64,000 nt of DNA from Micromonospora marina (lineage in GTDB: Bacteria; Actinomycetota; Actinomycetes; Mycobacteriales; Micromonosporaceae), in NCBI RefSeq assembly GCF_900091565.1, contig NZ_FMCV01000003.1, positions 1-64,000 of the forward strand, written 5' to 3'. Numbering within the stretch: position 1 is the stretch's first letter; every line of letters starts with the position of its first letter. A program made the position numbers and the translations under genes. Below are positions 32,897 through 40,450 of this stretch, piece after piece. The notes below the pieces were generated by a model. It did not search any database and had not been told where the DNA came from. It saw only the letters and a list, made by a program, of their open reading frames with translations.

Positions 32897-33958
32897 ATGC
32901 GGGTACTCGTCACCGGCGCCGCCGGGTTCATCGGATCGCAGGTCGCGGACCTGCTCGTCGCGCAGGGGCATCGGGTGGTGTGCCTGGACGCGTTGTTGCC
33001 CCAGGCGCACGGGAGTGAGCCGCCCGAGTGGTTCCGCCGCCATGATCCGGTCGTCGGCGACATCCGCGATCCGCACCTGCTCGACGACCTGCTGGCGGGC
33101 GTCGACGCCGTGTGTCACCAGGCGGCGATGGTCGGGCACGGGCTGGACCCGTCGGATGCCCCCGACTACGTCAGCCACAACGACTACGGCACGGCGGTGC
33201 TGCTGGCAGCGATGCACCGGGCCGGCGTGTCTCGCCTGGTGCTGGCCAGTTCCATGGTCGTCTACGGCGAAGGGCGATACACGTGCGCCCGGCACGGCGT
33301 CGTCCGGCCGGGCCCACGCCGCGCGGCCGATCTCGCCGTCGGCCGGTACGACCCCACCTGTCCGGCCTGCGCCGGTGCACTCACCAGCGCGCTCGTGCCG
33401 GAGGACGCTCCGCTCGAACCACGCAGCACCTACGCGGCCAGCAAACTGGCCCAGGAGAATCTGGCCGCCGCGTGGAGCCGGCAGACCGGGGCCGGGGTCT
33501 GGGCACTGCGCTACCACAACGTGTACGGCCCCCGGATGCCGCGCGACACGCCGTACGCCGGAGTCGCGTCGATCTTCCGGTCGGCGCTGGCGCACGGCCG
33601 GCCGCCGCGGCTCTACGAGGACGGCTTGCAGCGGCGCGACTTCGTGCACGTCTCCGACGTGGCGCGCGCGAACGTGCTGGCGCTGACCACTCCGGCTCCG
33701 GACGGCCTGGTGCCGGTGAACGTCTGTTCCGGCCAGCCGCACACCGTCGGCGATCTCGCCACCACCTTGGCGGCGGCGATGGACGGGCCGGCGCCGGTGG
33801 TCGTCGGCGGCGCCCGGCCGGCCGACGTGCGGCACGTGGTCGCCGATCCCCGCCGCGCACGCGACCTGCTCGGCTTCACCGCCCGGGTCGGCTTCGCCGA
33901 CGGGGTGGCCGCCTTCGCCACGGATCCGCTGCGGGAACGCGCCGCCGTGTCGGTCTGA
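32897..33958 (+). CDS. NAD-dependent sugar epimerase/dehydratase (extended SDR)
   Basis: A 353-residue extended short-chain dehydrogenase. The Rossmann motif GAAGFIGS (residues 7-14), ASSMVVYGE, the catalytic YAASK and the sugar-pocket RYHNVYGPRMP are all present. A cysteine-bearing insert (TCARHGVV and PTCPACAG) between about residues 130 and 160 may bind zinc. This insert occurs in epimerases often annotated as nucleotide-sugar 4-epimerases. It would convert a nucleotide-bound hexose for glycan synthesis. It is divergent from the molybdenum oxidoreductase and next to glycosyltransferase genes. Confidence 0.88.
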   Translation: MRVLVTGAAGFIGSQVADLLVAQGHRVVCLDALLPQAHGSEPPEWFRRHDPVVGDIRDPHLLDDLLAGVDAVCHQAAMVGHGLDPSDAPDYVSHNDYGTAVLLAAMHRAGVSRLVLASSMVVYGEGRYTCARHGVVRPGPRRAADLAVGRYDPTCPACAGALTSALVPEDAPLEPRSTYAASKLAQENLAAAWSRQTGAGVWALRYHNVYGPRMPRDTPYAGVASIFRSALAHGRPPRLYEDGLQRRDFVHVSDVARANVLALTTPAPDGLVPVNVCSGQPHTVGDLATTLAAAMDGPAPVVVGGARPADVRHVVADPRRARDLLGFTARVGFADGVAAFATDPLRERAAVSV

Positions 33959-33998
33959 ACGGCCCGCCCCCGGCCCGCCCCCGGCGGCAGGGGCAGGC

Positions 33999-35480
33999 TC
34001 ACGAGACGGTGAACACGAGGTGATTGACGGCGAGGGCGGTGAGCGCCTGCCCGGCCAGCCACCAGCGGTGCGTCGCGGCGGGTAGATGCGCCACGGCGAC
34101 GAGCAGCCAGACCGTGAACGGTAGCCAGATCCGTTCCACCTCCGCCTTGCTCATGCCCGACAGGTCGGCCGCCAGCACCGCCAGCACCGCGGCGGCCGGT
34201 AGCAGGACGGCGGGCCCCAGCGCCCCGGCCCGTCGCGCGAGCACGCCGAGCCGCCGGTTCCGCACCGCGACGAGGGTCAGCGGGTCACCGACCGGTCCTG
34301 GTCCGCCGGCCCCCGGCGTCGACGCGGCCGGTGCCGGGGAACCGTCCCACGCCCGCCAGGCCCGGCGGGCCGCGTGCAGAGTGCGGCGCAGTGCCGGCCC
34401 GACGACCGGCCCGGCAGACAGCAGCAGCGCCGCCAGGTTGGCCCAGACCCAGTAGGCGTACGGACGGTCGGCCGCCCAGCCCTGGTAGTAGCGCTCGACC
34501 ACCCGGTCGTACCCCTGCCACCAGTGGAAACCCGCGACTGTGAACACCGATGCCACAGTGGCCACACCGGTCGCACCGGCGAGCAGCGCGGCGACCCGAC
34601 CTCCTGGACGCAGCGCGAGCACGACGAGAGCCAGGGGCGCGACGAGCACGAAACCGTAGGACAGGTACAGCGCGAAGCCGAGCAGTACGCCGCCCGCCAA
34701 CGCGGTCGCGGTTCCCCGCACGGCCAGCAGTGCGAGGCCGGCGGCCACCACCCCGGTGAAGATGCCGTCGGCGGAGGCACCCACCCAGACCGCTCCGGGC
34801 AGCAGCACCAGGAACGGCAACGAGGCGCGGGCGGCCCCTCCGGCGCCCAGTGCCCGCAGGGCGATCGGCACGGACACCACGACGCTCGCCCCGACCAGGA
34901 CGCAGGCCATCGCGGCCGCCGTGCCACCGCCCAAACCGACCCGGTCGAGTGCGACGAACACCAGCAGGGCACCTGGTGGATGGCCGGCGGTGTGGGTGGA
35001 CCACGAGTCCGGCTGGAAGTCCAGGATGCGGTCCGCGAAACCGGCCAGCATCCGCCCGACGTCGGTGACCCGGGGCACCTCGTGCAGATACTCCGCCTGC
35101 GGGGTGAGCCGTGTCGTCAGCCCCTCCGACCAGCCGTCCACCAGGGCCAGGGCGAGCGTCCAGCCGACCGCCGTCAGGTAGCCGGCGGCCAGCAGGGCAC
35201 CCCAGCGGGCGGTGCGGGCCCACTGCGTTCCGGGCCCGACCACCGCGACGGCGATCGCCAACGCGGCCGGTGTGCCCCAGCCCAGGTGAGGTCTCCAGGT
35301 GGCGTAGAGCGGCGCGGCGTCGGCGTGCAGGCCCACCCCGGCGCGGTTGAGCATCGCGCCCACCGCCACGGCGGTGACCAGCAGCGTCGCCTCGACGCCC
35401 AGCACCAGCAGGTCCCCCCGGTGTCGATCCGGGAGGCGGTGATGGAGGGGCGAGCGGGAAACGGTGGCACCGGGTCTCAT
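33999..35480 (-). CDS. GT-C-like polytopic membrane protein (possible mannosyltransferase)
   Basis: A 493-residue membrane protein with about 11-13 helices. An outer loop carries TRLTPQAEYLHEVPRV and DSWSTHTAGHPPGALLVFVALD. Acidic and histidine residues in the first large loop are typical of GT-C glycosyltransferases that use lipid-phosphate sugars. There are no other clear motifs. It lies between the epimerase and the GT2 operon and diverges from the latter. It could transfer a sugar from polyprenyl-phosphate made by the neighbouring GT2 enzyme; this is inferred. Confidence 0.7.
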   Translation of the reverse strand: MRPGATVSRSPLHHRLPDRHRGDLLVLGVEATLLVTAVAVGAMLNRAGVGLHADAAPLYATWRPHLGWGTPAALAIAVAVVGPGTQWARTARWGALLAAGYLTAVGWTLALALVDGWSEGLTTRLTPQAEYLHEVPRVTDVGRMLAGFADRILDFQPDSWSTHTAGHPPGALLVFVALDRVGLGGGTAAAMACVLVGASVVVSVPIALRALGAGGAARASLPFLVLLPGAVWVGASADGIFTGVVAAGLALLAVRGTATALAGGVLLGFALYLSYGFVLVAPLALVVLALRPGGRVAALLAGATGVATVASVFTVAGFHWWQGYDRVVERYYQGWAADRPYAYWVWANLAALLLSAGPVVGPALRRTLHAARRAWRAWDGSPAPAASTPGAGGPGPVGDPLTLVAVRNRRLGVLARRAGALGPAVLLPAAAVLAVLAADLSGMSKAEVERIWLPFTVWLLVAVAHLPAATHRWWLAGQALTALAVNHLVFTVS

Positions 35481-35542
35481 GTCGACCGGACGGTACGGCT
35501 CGGTTCCTCCGCTGTCAGCCGCTTCGCCGGTACGTCACCGGA

Positions 35543-35617
35543 CGGTAAGAAGTGTCGGCACGGTAAGTGTTCCGTAAGGTTGAATCGAGCGCGGACCGCC
35601 TGGGCCGGCCCTAGCGT
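35543..35617 (+). promoter_or_regulatory. Leaderless promoter and SGTAAG direct-repeat box of the GT2 operon
   Basis: CGGTAAG (35561-35567), 4 bases, CCGTAAG (35572-35578) are an 11-bp-pitch repeat. A further CGGTAAG lies at 35543-35549. TAGCGT (35612-35617) is 7 bases before ATG 35625, so the paired units lie at -47 to -64, the same distance as at the molybdenum oxidoreductase operon. Confidence 0.62.
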
Positions 35618-35624
35618 CGGCGGT

Positions 35625-36299
35625 ATGCCGACACAGATCGACGTGGTGCTGCCGTGCCTCGACGAGGCCGCTGCCCTGCCCGCCGTGCTGACCGCGCTGC
35701 CGCCCGGGTACCGGGCGATCGTCGTCGACAACGGGTCGCGCGACGGCTCACCCGAGGTGGCCGCCCGGCACGGGGCGCGGGTGGTGCACGAGCCACGGCG
35801 GGGGTACGGAGCGGCCGTGCACACCGGGATCGAGGCCGCCGACACGGAACTGGTCTGCGTGCTGGACGCCGACGGCTCCTTCGCTCCCCGTGAGTTGCCC
35901 GCTCTGGTCGCCCTCGTCGCCGACGGGGTCGCTGATCTGGCCGTCGGCCGACGCCGGCCGGTCGGTGCCGGAGTGTGGCCCTGGCACGCCCGCGCGGGCA
36001 CGGCGCTGGTCGCCGCGCTGCTGCGGCACCGGGGCATGCCGCTGCGCGACCTCAGCCCGATCCGGGTGGCCCGCCGGGAGGCACTGCTCGCCCTCGGGGT
36101 CACCGACCGGGCCTTCGGCTATCCGCTGGAACTGCTGATCCGAGCCGCCGCGGCGGGCTGGCGCATCCGCGAGGTGGACGTCACCTACGCGCCGCGCGCT
36201 GCCGGCACCCGTTCCAAGGTCTCCGGCTCGGTACGGGGCACCCTTCGGGCCACCCGGGACTTCGCCGTTGTGTTGCGTACCGTCCGGAAGTCCCGGTGA
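35625..36299 (+). CDS. Family 2 glycosyltransferase
   Basis: A 224-residue GT-A fold enzyme. DVVLPCLDEAAALPAVL opens the nucleotide-sugar domain, IVVDNGSRDGS follows, and LDADGS (D81-A-D83) is the metal-binding DxD. There are no membrane helices, so it is the short soluble type related to polyprenyl-phosphate hexosyltransferases (DPM1-like). PLRDLSPIRVARREAL and FGYPLELLIRAAAAGWRIREVDV match that group. The transcript is leaderless. Its stop overlaps the GTG of the next gene. Confidence 0.88.
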   Translation: MPTQIDVVLPCLDEAAALPAVLTALPPGYRAIVVDNGSRDGSPEVAARHGARVVHEPRRGYGAAVHTGIEAADTELVCVLDADGSFAPRELPALVALVADGVADLAVGRRRPVGAGVWPWHARAGTALVAALLRHRGMPLRDLSPIRVARREALLALGVTDRAFGYPLELLIRAAAAGWRIREVDVTYAPRAAGTRSKVSGSVRGTLRATRDFAVVLRTVRKSR

Positions 36300-36970
36300 C
36301 CGTCGTACTGGTGATGGCCAAGGCGCCCGTGCCCGGCCTGGTGAAGACCCGGCTGTGCCCGCCGGCGACTCCCGCCCAGGCCGCCCGGCTGGCCGCCGCC
36401 GCGCTGCTCGACACAGTGGACGCCGTCCGGGGGACACCGGGGGTGACGCCGGTTCTGGCGTTGGCCGGGCATCTCGCGGAAGCCGTGGACGGCGTGGAGC
36501 TGACCGCCGCCGTCGCCGGTTGGCCGGTCCTGCCGCAGCGCGGCACAAACCTCGCCGACCGGCTCGCGCACGCCCACCTCGACGTCGCCGAGACGTTCCC
36601 CGGCCGCTGGGTGCTGCAGATCGGGATGGACACCCCGCAACTGACCCCGGCGTCGCTGGCCGCCGCCGTGCGCCGGCTCGAAGACGCCGACGCGGCGCTC
36701 GGCTTCGCCCACGACGGCGGCTGGTGGGCGCTCGGGCTACGCGACCCGCGGCAGGCGGTGACGCTACGGGCGGTGCCGATGTCGACGCCGGTCACGGGCC
36801 GATCGACATGGTCCGCGCTGACCGGACGCGGGTTACGCCCCGTGCCGCTGCCCGTGCTGCGGGACGTGGACGACTGGTCCGACGCGCACGCCGTGGCAGC
36901 GGCGGTTCCGGACGGCCGGTTCGCCCGCCAGGTCGAGGCCGTGCGCCGTGACATGGTGGTACGCGCGTGA
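36296..36970 (+). CDS. DUF2064/TIGR04282-type glycosyltransferase-like protein
   Basis: A 224-residue protein. MAKAPVPGLVKTRLCPP at the N-terminus is the nucleotide-binding signature of the TIGR04282 family (rSAM/selenodomain-associated transferase 1, DUF2064). LQIGMDTPQLTPASLAAAV and GGWWALGLRD follow. These resemble cytidylyl- or glycosyl-transferases. GTG 36296 overlaps the GT2 stop (GTGA), and its own stop overlaps the methyltransferase start. It probably acts on the same sugar-linked product. Confidence 0.82.
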   Translation: MTVVLVMAKAPVPGLVKTRLCPPATPAQAARLAAAALLDTVDAVRGTPGVTPVLALAGHLAEAVDGVELTAAVAGWPVLPQRGTNLADRLAHAHLDVAETFPGRWVLQIGMDTPQLTPASLAAAVRRLEDADAALGFAHDGGWWALGLRDPRQAVTLRAVPMSTPVTGRSTWSALTGRGLRPVPLPVLRDVDDWSDAHAVAAAVPDGRFARQVEAVRRDMVVRA

Positions 36971-37614
36971 ACGGGGACGGATTCGCCGCCGCGCTACGCG
37001 ACCCCGCCGGAGACGTGCACTGGCTGGTGCCTGCGGACGGGCCCAGCCGTCGCCTGCCGGTGGAGCGGTGGCATCGGCAGGCCACCGCCGCGGAGGCGAC
37101 GGTGGTGGCCCGCTGTGCCGGTCCCACCCTCGACCTGGGGTGCGGTCCGGGCCGGCTGTCGGTGGCGTTGACCAGGGCCGGGCTGAGCGCTGTGGGGGTG
37201 GACGTGTCGCCGTGGGCGGTGGCGCTGACCCGGTCGCGCGGCGCGGTCGCCGTGCACGCCGACCTGTTCGGCCCGCTGCCGGCCGAGGGCCGGTGGGAAC
37301 ACACGGTGCTGCTCGACGGGAACATCGGCATCGGGGGCGACCCGGTCGCGCTGCTGCGGCGGTGCGGCTCGCTGCTGTGCCCGTCCGGCACGGTGCTGGT
37401 CGAGCTGGAACCGCCCGGCGCCGGTGCCTGGCAGGGGCAGGCCCACGTGGAGACCGGACGACACCGGAGTTCCCCCTTCCGCTGGGCGTGGCTGGACCCG
37501 GATGCGATGTCAGGTGTCGCCGCGGCGGCGGGACTGAGGGTCGGCGAGGTGTTCCGGTCGGGCGGTCGCTGGTTCGCCGAGTTGACCCGGGTGGACCGTC
37601 CCGCCGCGCCGTGA
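36967..37614 (+). CDS. Class I SAM-dependent methyltransferase
   Basis: A 215-residue protein. Motif I is TLDLGCGPGRLSVALTRAG, and the acidic residue for SAM ribose is in VGVDVSPWAVAL. VLLDGNIGIGGDPVALLRRC marks the later strand of the fold. It overlaps the DUF2064 gene (GTGA) and ends the operon, 42 bases from a convergent gene. The acceptor is unknown; a methylated glycan or lipid is plausible from context. Confidence 0.85.
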   Translation: MNGDGFAAALRDPAGDVHWLVPADGPSRRLPVERWHRQATAAEATVVARCAGPTLDLGCGPGRLSVALTRAGLSAVGVDVSPWAVALTRSRGAVAVHADLFGPLPAEGRWEHTVLLDGNIGIGGDPVALLRRCGSLLCPSGTVLVELEPPGAGAWQGQAHVETGRHRSSPFRWAWLDPDAMSGVAAAAGLRVGEVFRSGGRWFAELTRVDRPAAP

Positions 37615-37656
37615 CCTCCAGCGGGTGGACACCGGTCGTCCGGGTGGCCGGGCTGA

Positions 37657-38475
37657 TCACCGCTGCCGGGATCGCTCCTTGGCGAGTTCGCGCGGCACCC
37701 GGGCGAGCCGGAGGACGGTGACGAGGCCGACGCCGCCGACGAGGTTGCCGAGCACCGACCAGCAGAGAGCGCCGAGCCAGGCGAGGTAGCCGAACGGCGC
37801 CGGCCCGGCGATGAGCGCGGCGAACATCATGATCGAGTCGAGGACGCTGTGGAAGAGCTGCCCGCCGGTGAGTAACGCGCCGAACAGCAGGGCCGGTACG
37901 AGGCGCACGCCGAGACTCTCGGTGGCGTGCTGCATCCTGGTCATCAGCGTGATCACCAGACCGGCGAGCACGGCCAGGACGAACGAACGGAGATTGACGC
38001 CGAGCGCGGCGTAGTGCGTGCCGGTCTCGACGGCGGCGGGTCGTAGCCGGGGCAGGCCGCGGATGATGAGCCAGGCCACCAGCCAGCCACCGACCAGGTT
38101 GCCGGCCAGCGTGACGCCCCACAGCCGGAGCAGCGAGCGCACGCTTGTGCGTCCGGCGGCCACGGCGGTCACCGGCACCAGGAAGTTCTCGGTGAACAGC
38201 TCGCTGCGGGCGAGCAGGAGCGCCACGAAGCCGATGCCGAAGGCGAGCCCGGCGAGCAGGGTCTGCCCGGTCGCCTCCAGCACCAGCAGGTAGGCCAGCA
38301 CGCCGGTGCCCACGTCGACCCCGCCGAGCAGTCCGGTGACGATCAGCGCCGGCCACGGGCGGGTCAGCCGGATGGTTCCCTCCTCAACCAGGCGGCTGAA
38401 CGCCTCGGTGACCTCCGGCTCGGAGCCGGCGGACGAATCCGCTCCGGCCTGCCGCGGTCGCTGTTCCTCTTTCAC
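37657..38475 (-). CDS. Formate/nitrite transporter (FNT) family membrane channel
   Basis: A 272-residue protein with six membrane helices. It has the FNT pattern LARSELFTENFLVPVTAV in the second helix-loop region, GNLVGGWLVAWL, and the second-half LLFGALLTGGQLFHSVLDSI. An acidic N-terminal tail (about 30 residues) precedes the first helix. FNT channels conduct formate, nitrite or hydrosulfide with protons; this subtype (YfdC-like) is not assigned. GTG 38475 overlaps the stop of a 48-residue gene (GTGA), which supports this start. Confidence 0.85.
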   Translation of the reverse strand: MKEEQRPRQAGADSSAGSEPEVTEAFSRLVEEGTIRLTRPWPALIVTGLLGGVDVGTGVLAYLLVLEATGQTLLAGLAFGIGFVALLLARSELFTENFLVPVTAVAAGRTSVRSLLRLWGVTLAGNLVGGWLVAWLIIRGLPRLRPAAVETGTHYAALGVNLRSFVLAVLAGLVITLMTRMQHATESLGVRLVPALLFGALLTGGQLFHSVLDSIMMFAALIAGPAPFGYLAWLGALCWSVLGNLVGGVGLVTVLRLARVPRELAKERSRQR

Positions 38476-38618
38476 TGCTCGCCGTGGTCGCCTTGCCGGT
38501 GCCCGCGCGGCGGCGGGTTGCCGGCCCGGATCGCCGCGTGGTCGCCGTCCGGGTCGTCCTCGATCACGGGGCGGTCGAGGCAGCTTCCGTCTCTGGACGG
38601 TGTCACCGGACCTGGCAC
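38472..38618 (-). CDS. 48-residue acidic protein translationally coupled to the FNT channel
   Basis: A small ORF below usual size limits. GTG 38618 is preceded by AGAGGAGGAATCC, an excellent ribosome site, and the stop overlaps the GTG of the channel gene. The product is hydrophilic (IEDDPDGDHAAIRAGN, then GHRQGDHGEQ) with four histidines, one cysteine and no membrane segment. It may only serve to open the channel's ribosome site, or may bind metal. No homologue is recognised. Confidence 0.5.
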   Translation of the reverse strand: MPGPVTPSRDGSCLDRPVIEDDPDGDHAAIRAGNPPPRGHRQGDHGEQ

Positions 38619-38662
38619 GGATTCCTCCTCTGGGCCGTCGTCGGCGGCGACCGGGGTCCATT

Positions 38663-38679
38663 GGTCACGGTACGTGACC
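38663..38679. promoter_or_regulatory. Perfect 17-bp palindromic operator candidate
   Basis: GGTCACGGTACGTGACC is a dyad with 7-bp arms and a 3-base centre, lying 45 bases upstream of the small acidic ORF of the FNT operon. Its half-sites are in the opposite orientation to a Crp-type TGTGA...TCACA site, so the regulator is not assigned. Confidence 0.45.
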
Positions 38680-38831
38680 GCTGAAGCCCGGCGGCGCCGG
38701 TTCGCGAAGCCCGGCACGGGGATGCGCCGGGCCGCTCCTGGGGGAGCGGCGGTGCCGCGGCTGTATTGCCCGCGCCGCCGGACACGGCCACGCCGAGGGG
38801 TGGGTTGACCCGCCGGCACGACCCGCCCCGG

Positions 38832-39057
38832 TGTCCCTGGCGAGCGTCCATCTGCGGCAGGTCCTCGCCCTGGCCCGGGGGACAGGGCCTGGCACGCCGA
38901 GGCGCAGGCGCTGATCGGCCTCGCCCGGGCCTGCCGGATACGCGGCGCGACCGCAGCCGACGAGGCGAAGGCGTACGCCGGGCAGGCGTCGAACATCTGC
39001 CGGGAGTACGGCTACGAGCTGTTGGAGGAGGAAGCGTTGACGGTGCTCGACTGGCGA
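38832..39057 (+). pseudogene. Decayed TPR fragment of a regulator protein
   Basis: Two frames joined by a frameshift near 38879 read ASVHLRQVLALAR then WHAEAQALIGLARACR and SNICREYGYELLEEEALTVL. These are C-terminal TPR units as found in AfsR/LuxR/XRE-type STAND regulators. No start, ATPase or DNA-binding part is left. It is a dead remnant. Confidence 0.55.
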
Positions 39058-39117
39058 AGTTCCGGCCGCCACCTGGGCCGGGGCCGCAGTCGGGCGCGGC
39101 GGAGCGGCATGGGCGGC

Positions 39118-39642
39118 TCAGCTGCCGGCCTCGCGGTGGGCGCTGCCCGCCCACCGCCGCCACCACTGGTCCTCGGTCGGCTCGCCGGCCGCTGCCACCA
39201 GCGCGCCGATGAGTTCCACAGCGGTCGCGGCGCTTACCGGTTCCGCGGCGCGAACGAGTTCCCGGATCCGGCCGGCCCGCCCGCGGACCACCTCGCCGAC
39301 CAGGTCGCGGCCGGCCTCGGTGAGCGTCAGCCAGGCCACCCGCCGGTCGGTGGTGCCCTGCCGCCGGGCCACCAGGCCGCGCCGGACCAGCCGGTCGCAG
39401 GTGCGGGTGACGGTCGACGGGTGGACATCGATCGCGGTGGCGAGATCCACCGTTCGTAACGGCCCGCGGGCGGCGAGCAGCACCATCGCGCGGTGCTGGG
39501 AGAGGGTCAGCTCCGTGCCGAGGCCGGCCAGGGTGCGCGCGGTGAGGCCGACCATGACCCGGCTCAGCGCGGCGAGTCCGTCGACGAGCGCCGAGTCGGG
39601 GTCCGTCGCCTGCGCCTCGTCCGGCACGTACAGTTCCACCAC
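39118..39642 (-). CDS. MarR family transcriptional regulator
   Basis: A 174-residue winged-helix regulator. ELTLSQHRAMVLLAARGPLRTVDLATAIDVHPSTVTRTCDRLVR spans the recognition helix, and the wing has GTTDRRVAWLTLTEAGRDLV. GTG 39642 is chosen as the earliest start without running into the divergent channel promoter; the ribosome site is poor. The palindrome TGCATGGATGCA just upstream is the likely autoregulatory site and would also cover the channel gene. Confidence 0.87.
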   Translation of the reverse strand: MVELYVPDEAQATDPDSALVDGLAALSRVMVGLTARTLAGLGTELTLSQHRAMVLLAARGPLRTVDLATAIDVHPSTVTRTCDRLVRRGLVARRQGTTDRRVAWLTLTEAGRDLVGEVVRGRAGRIRELVRAAEPVSAATAVELIGALVAAAGEPTEDQWWRRWAGSAHREAGS

Positions 39643-39650
39643 GGAATGGT

Positions 39651-39662
39651 TGCATGGATGCA
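39651..39662. promoter_or_regulatory. Palindrome in the marR/channel divergent region
   Basis: TGCAT GG ATGCA (39651-39662) lies 9 bases upstream of the marR start and 17 bases upstream of the channel start, as expected for a MarR dimer site. Confidence 0.45.
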
Positions 39663-39679
39663 GGGAAGGTGGTGGAGAG

Positions 39680-40450
39680 GTGTTCGGCTGGCGGGACGGC
39701 TCCCGAGAGATGGCTGTCGGGCGCTGGGAACGGCTCACCGCCGGCCCGCTGACGTTGCTGTCAGTGGTTTTCCTGGCGGCGTACGCGTGGCCCATCCTCG
39801 TGCCGCAACTTCCCGACCGGTGGGTCGTCGTCTGCGAGGCCACCGGTCTGGTCATCTGGCTGCTCTTCTGGGCCGACCTGCTGGTCCGGTTCGCACTCGC
39901 CGCCGACCGGCTGCGGTTCCTGCGCACCCACCTGTTCGACCTGACCGTACTGGTGCTGCCGTTCCTGCGCCCGCTGCGAGCGCTCCGGCTGGTCACCGTC
40001 GTGCTGAACCTGACCCGGCGTACGACCGAGTGGGCCCGCGGCCGGCTCGCCCTGTACGTCGGTGCCACGACCGTGTTGCTGGTGCTCGTGTCGGCCCTGG
40101 CGGTGCTGGACGCGGAACGGGGCGCGCCGGACGCCTCGATCACCTCGTTCGCCGACGCCCTCTGGTGGGCCGTGGTGACGATCACGACCGTCGGGTACGG
40201 AGACCTCTTCCCGGTGACCACTGCGGGCCGGCTGGTCGCGCTCGGCCTCATGGTCGGCGGGATCGGCCTGATCGGTTTCGTGACCGGGTCGCTCGCGACC
40301 TGGATCGTCGAGCGGGTCGCCGACCGGGACCGTCCACAGCCGGCCACGGCCGCCGACGTCGCGGCTCTGCGGGACGAGATCGCCGCGCTGCGGGCGAGGC
40401 TGGAACCGGGGCGCCGCGCCGAGCCGGAACCGCTCGACGTCGATGACTGA
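39680..40450 (+). CDS. Voltage-gated-type potassium channel
   Basis: A 256-residue membrane protein. It has four to six helices, an S4-like arginine series (LRPLRALRLVTVVLNLTRR) and the potassium selectivity filter TTVGYGD (about residues 169-175). A short coiled-coil-like tail (VAALRDEIAALRARLE) probably aids tetramer formation. GTG 39680 with GGAAGG upstream is preferred; ATG 39710 is an alternative. It overlaps the phosphatase gene by 8 bases. Confidence 0.88.
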   Translation: MFGWRDGSREMAVGRWERLTAGPLTLLSVVFLAAYAWPILVPQLPDRWVVVCEATGLVIWLLFWADLLVRFALAADRLRFLRTHLFDLTVLVLPFLRPLRALRLVTVVLNLTRRTTEWARGRLALYVGATTVLLVLVSALAVLDAERGAPDASITSFADALWWAVVTITTVGYGDLFPVTTAGRLVALGLMVGGIGLIGFVTGSLATWIVERVADRDRPQPATAADVAALRDEIAALRARLEPGRRAEPEPLDVDD

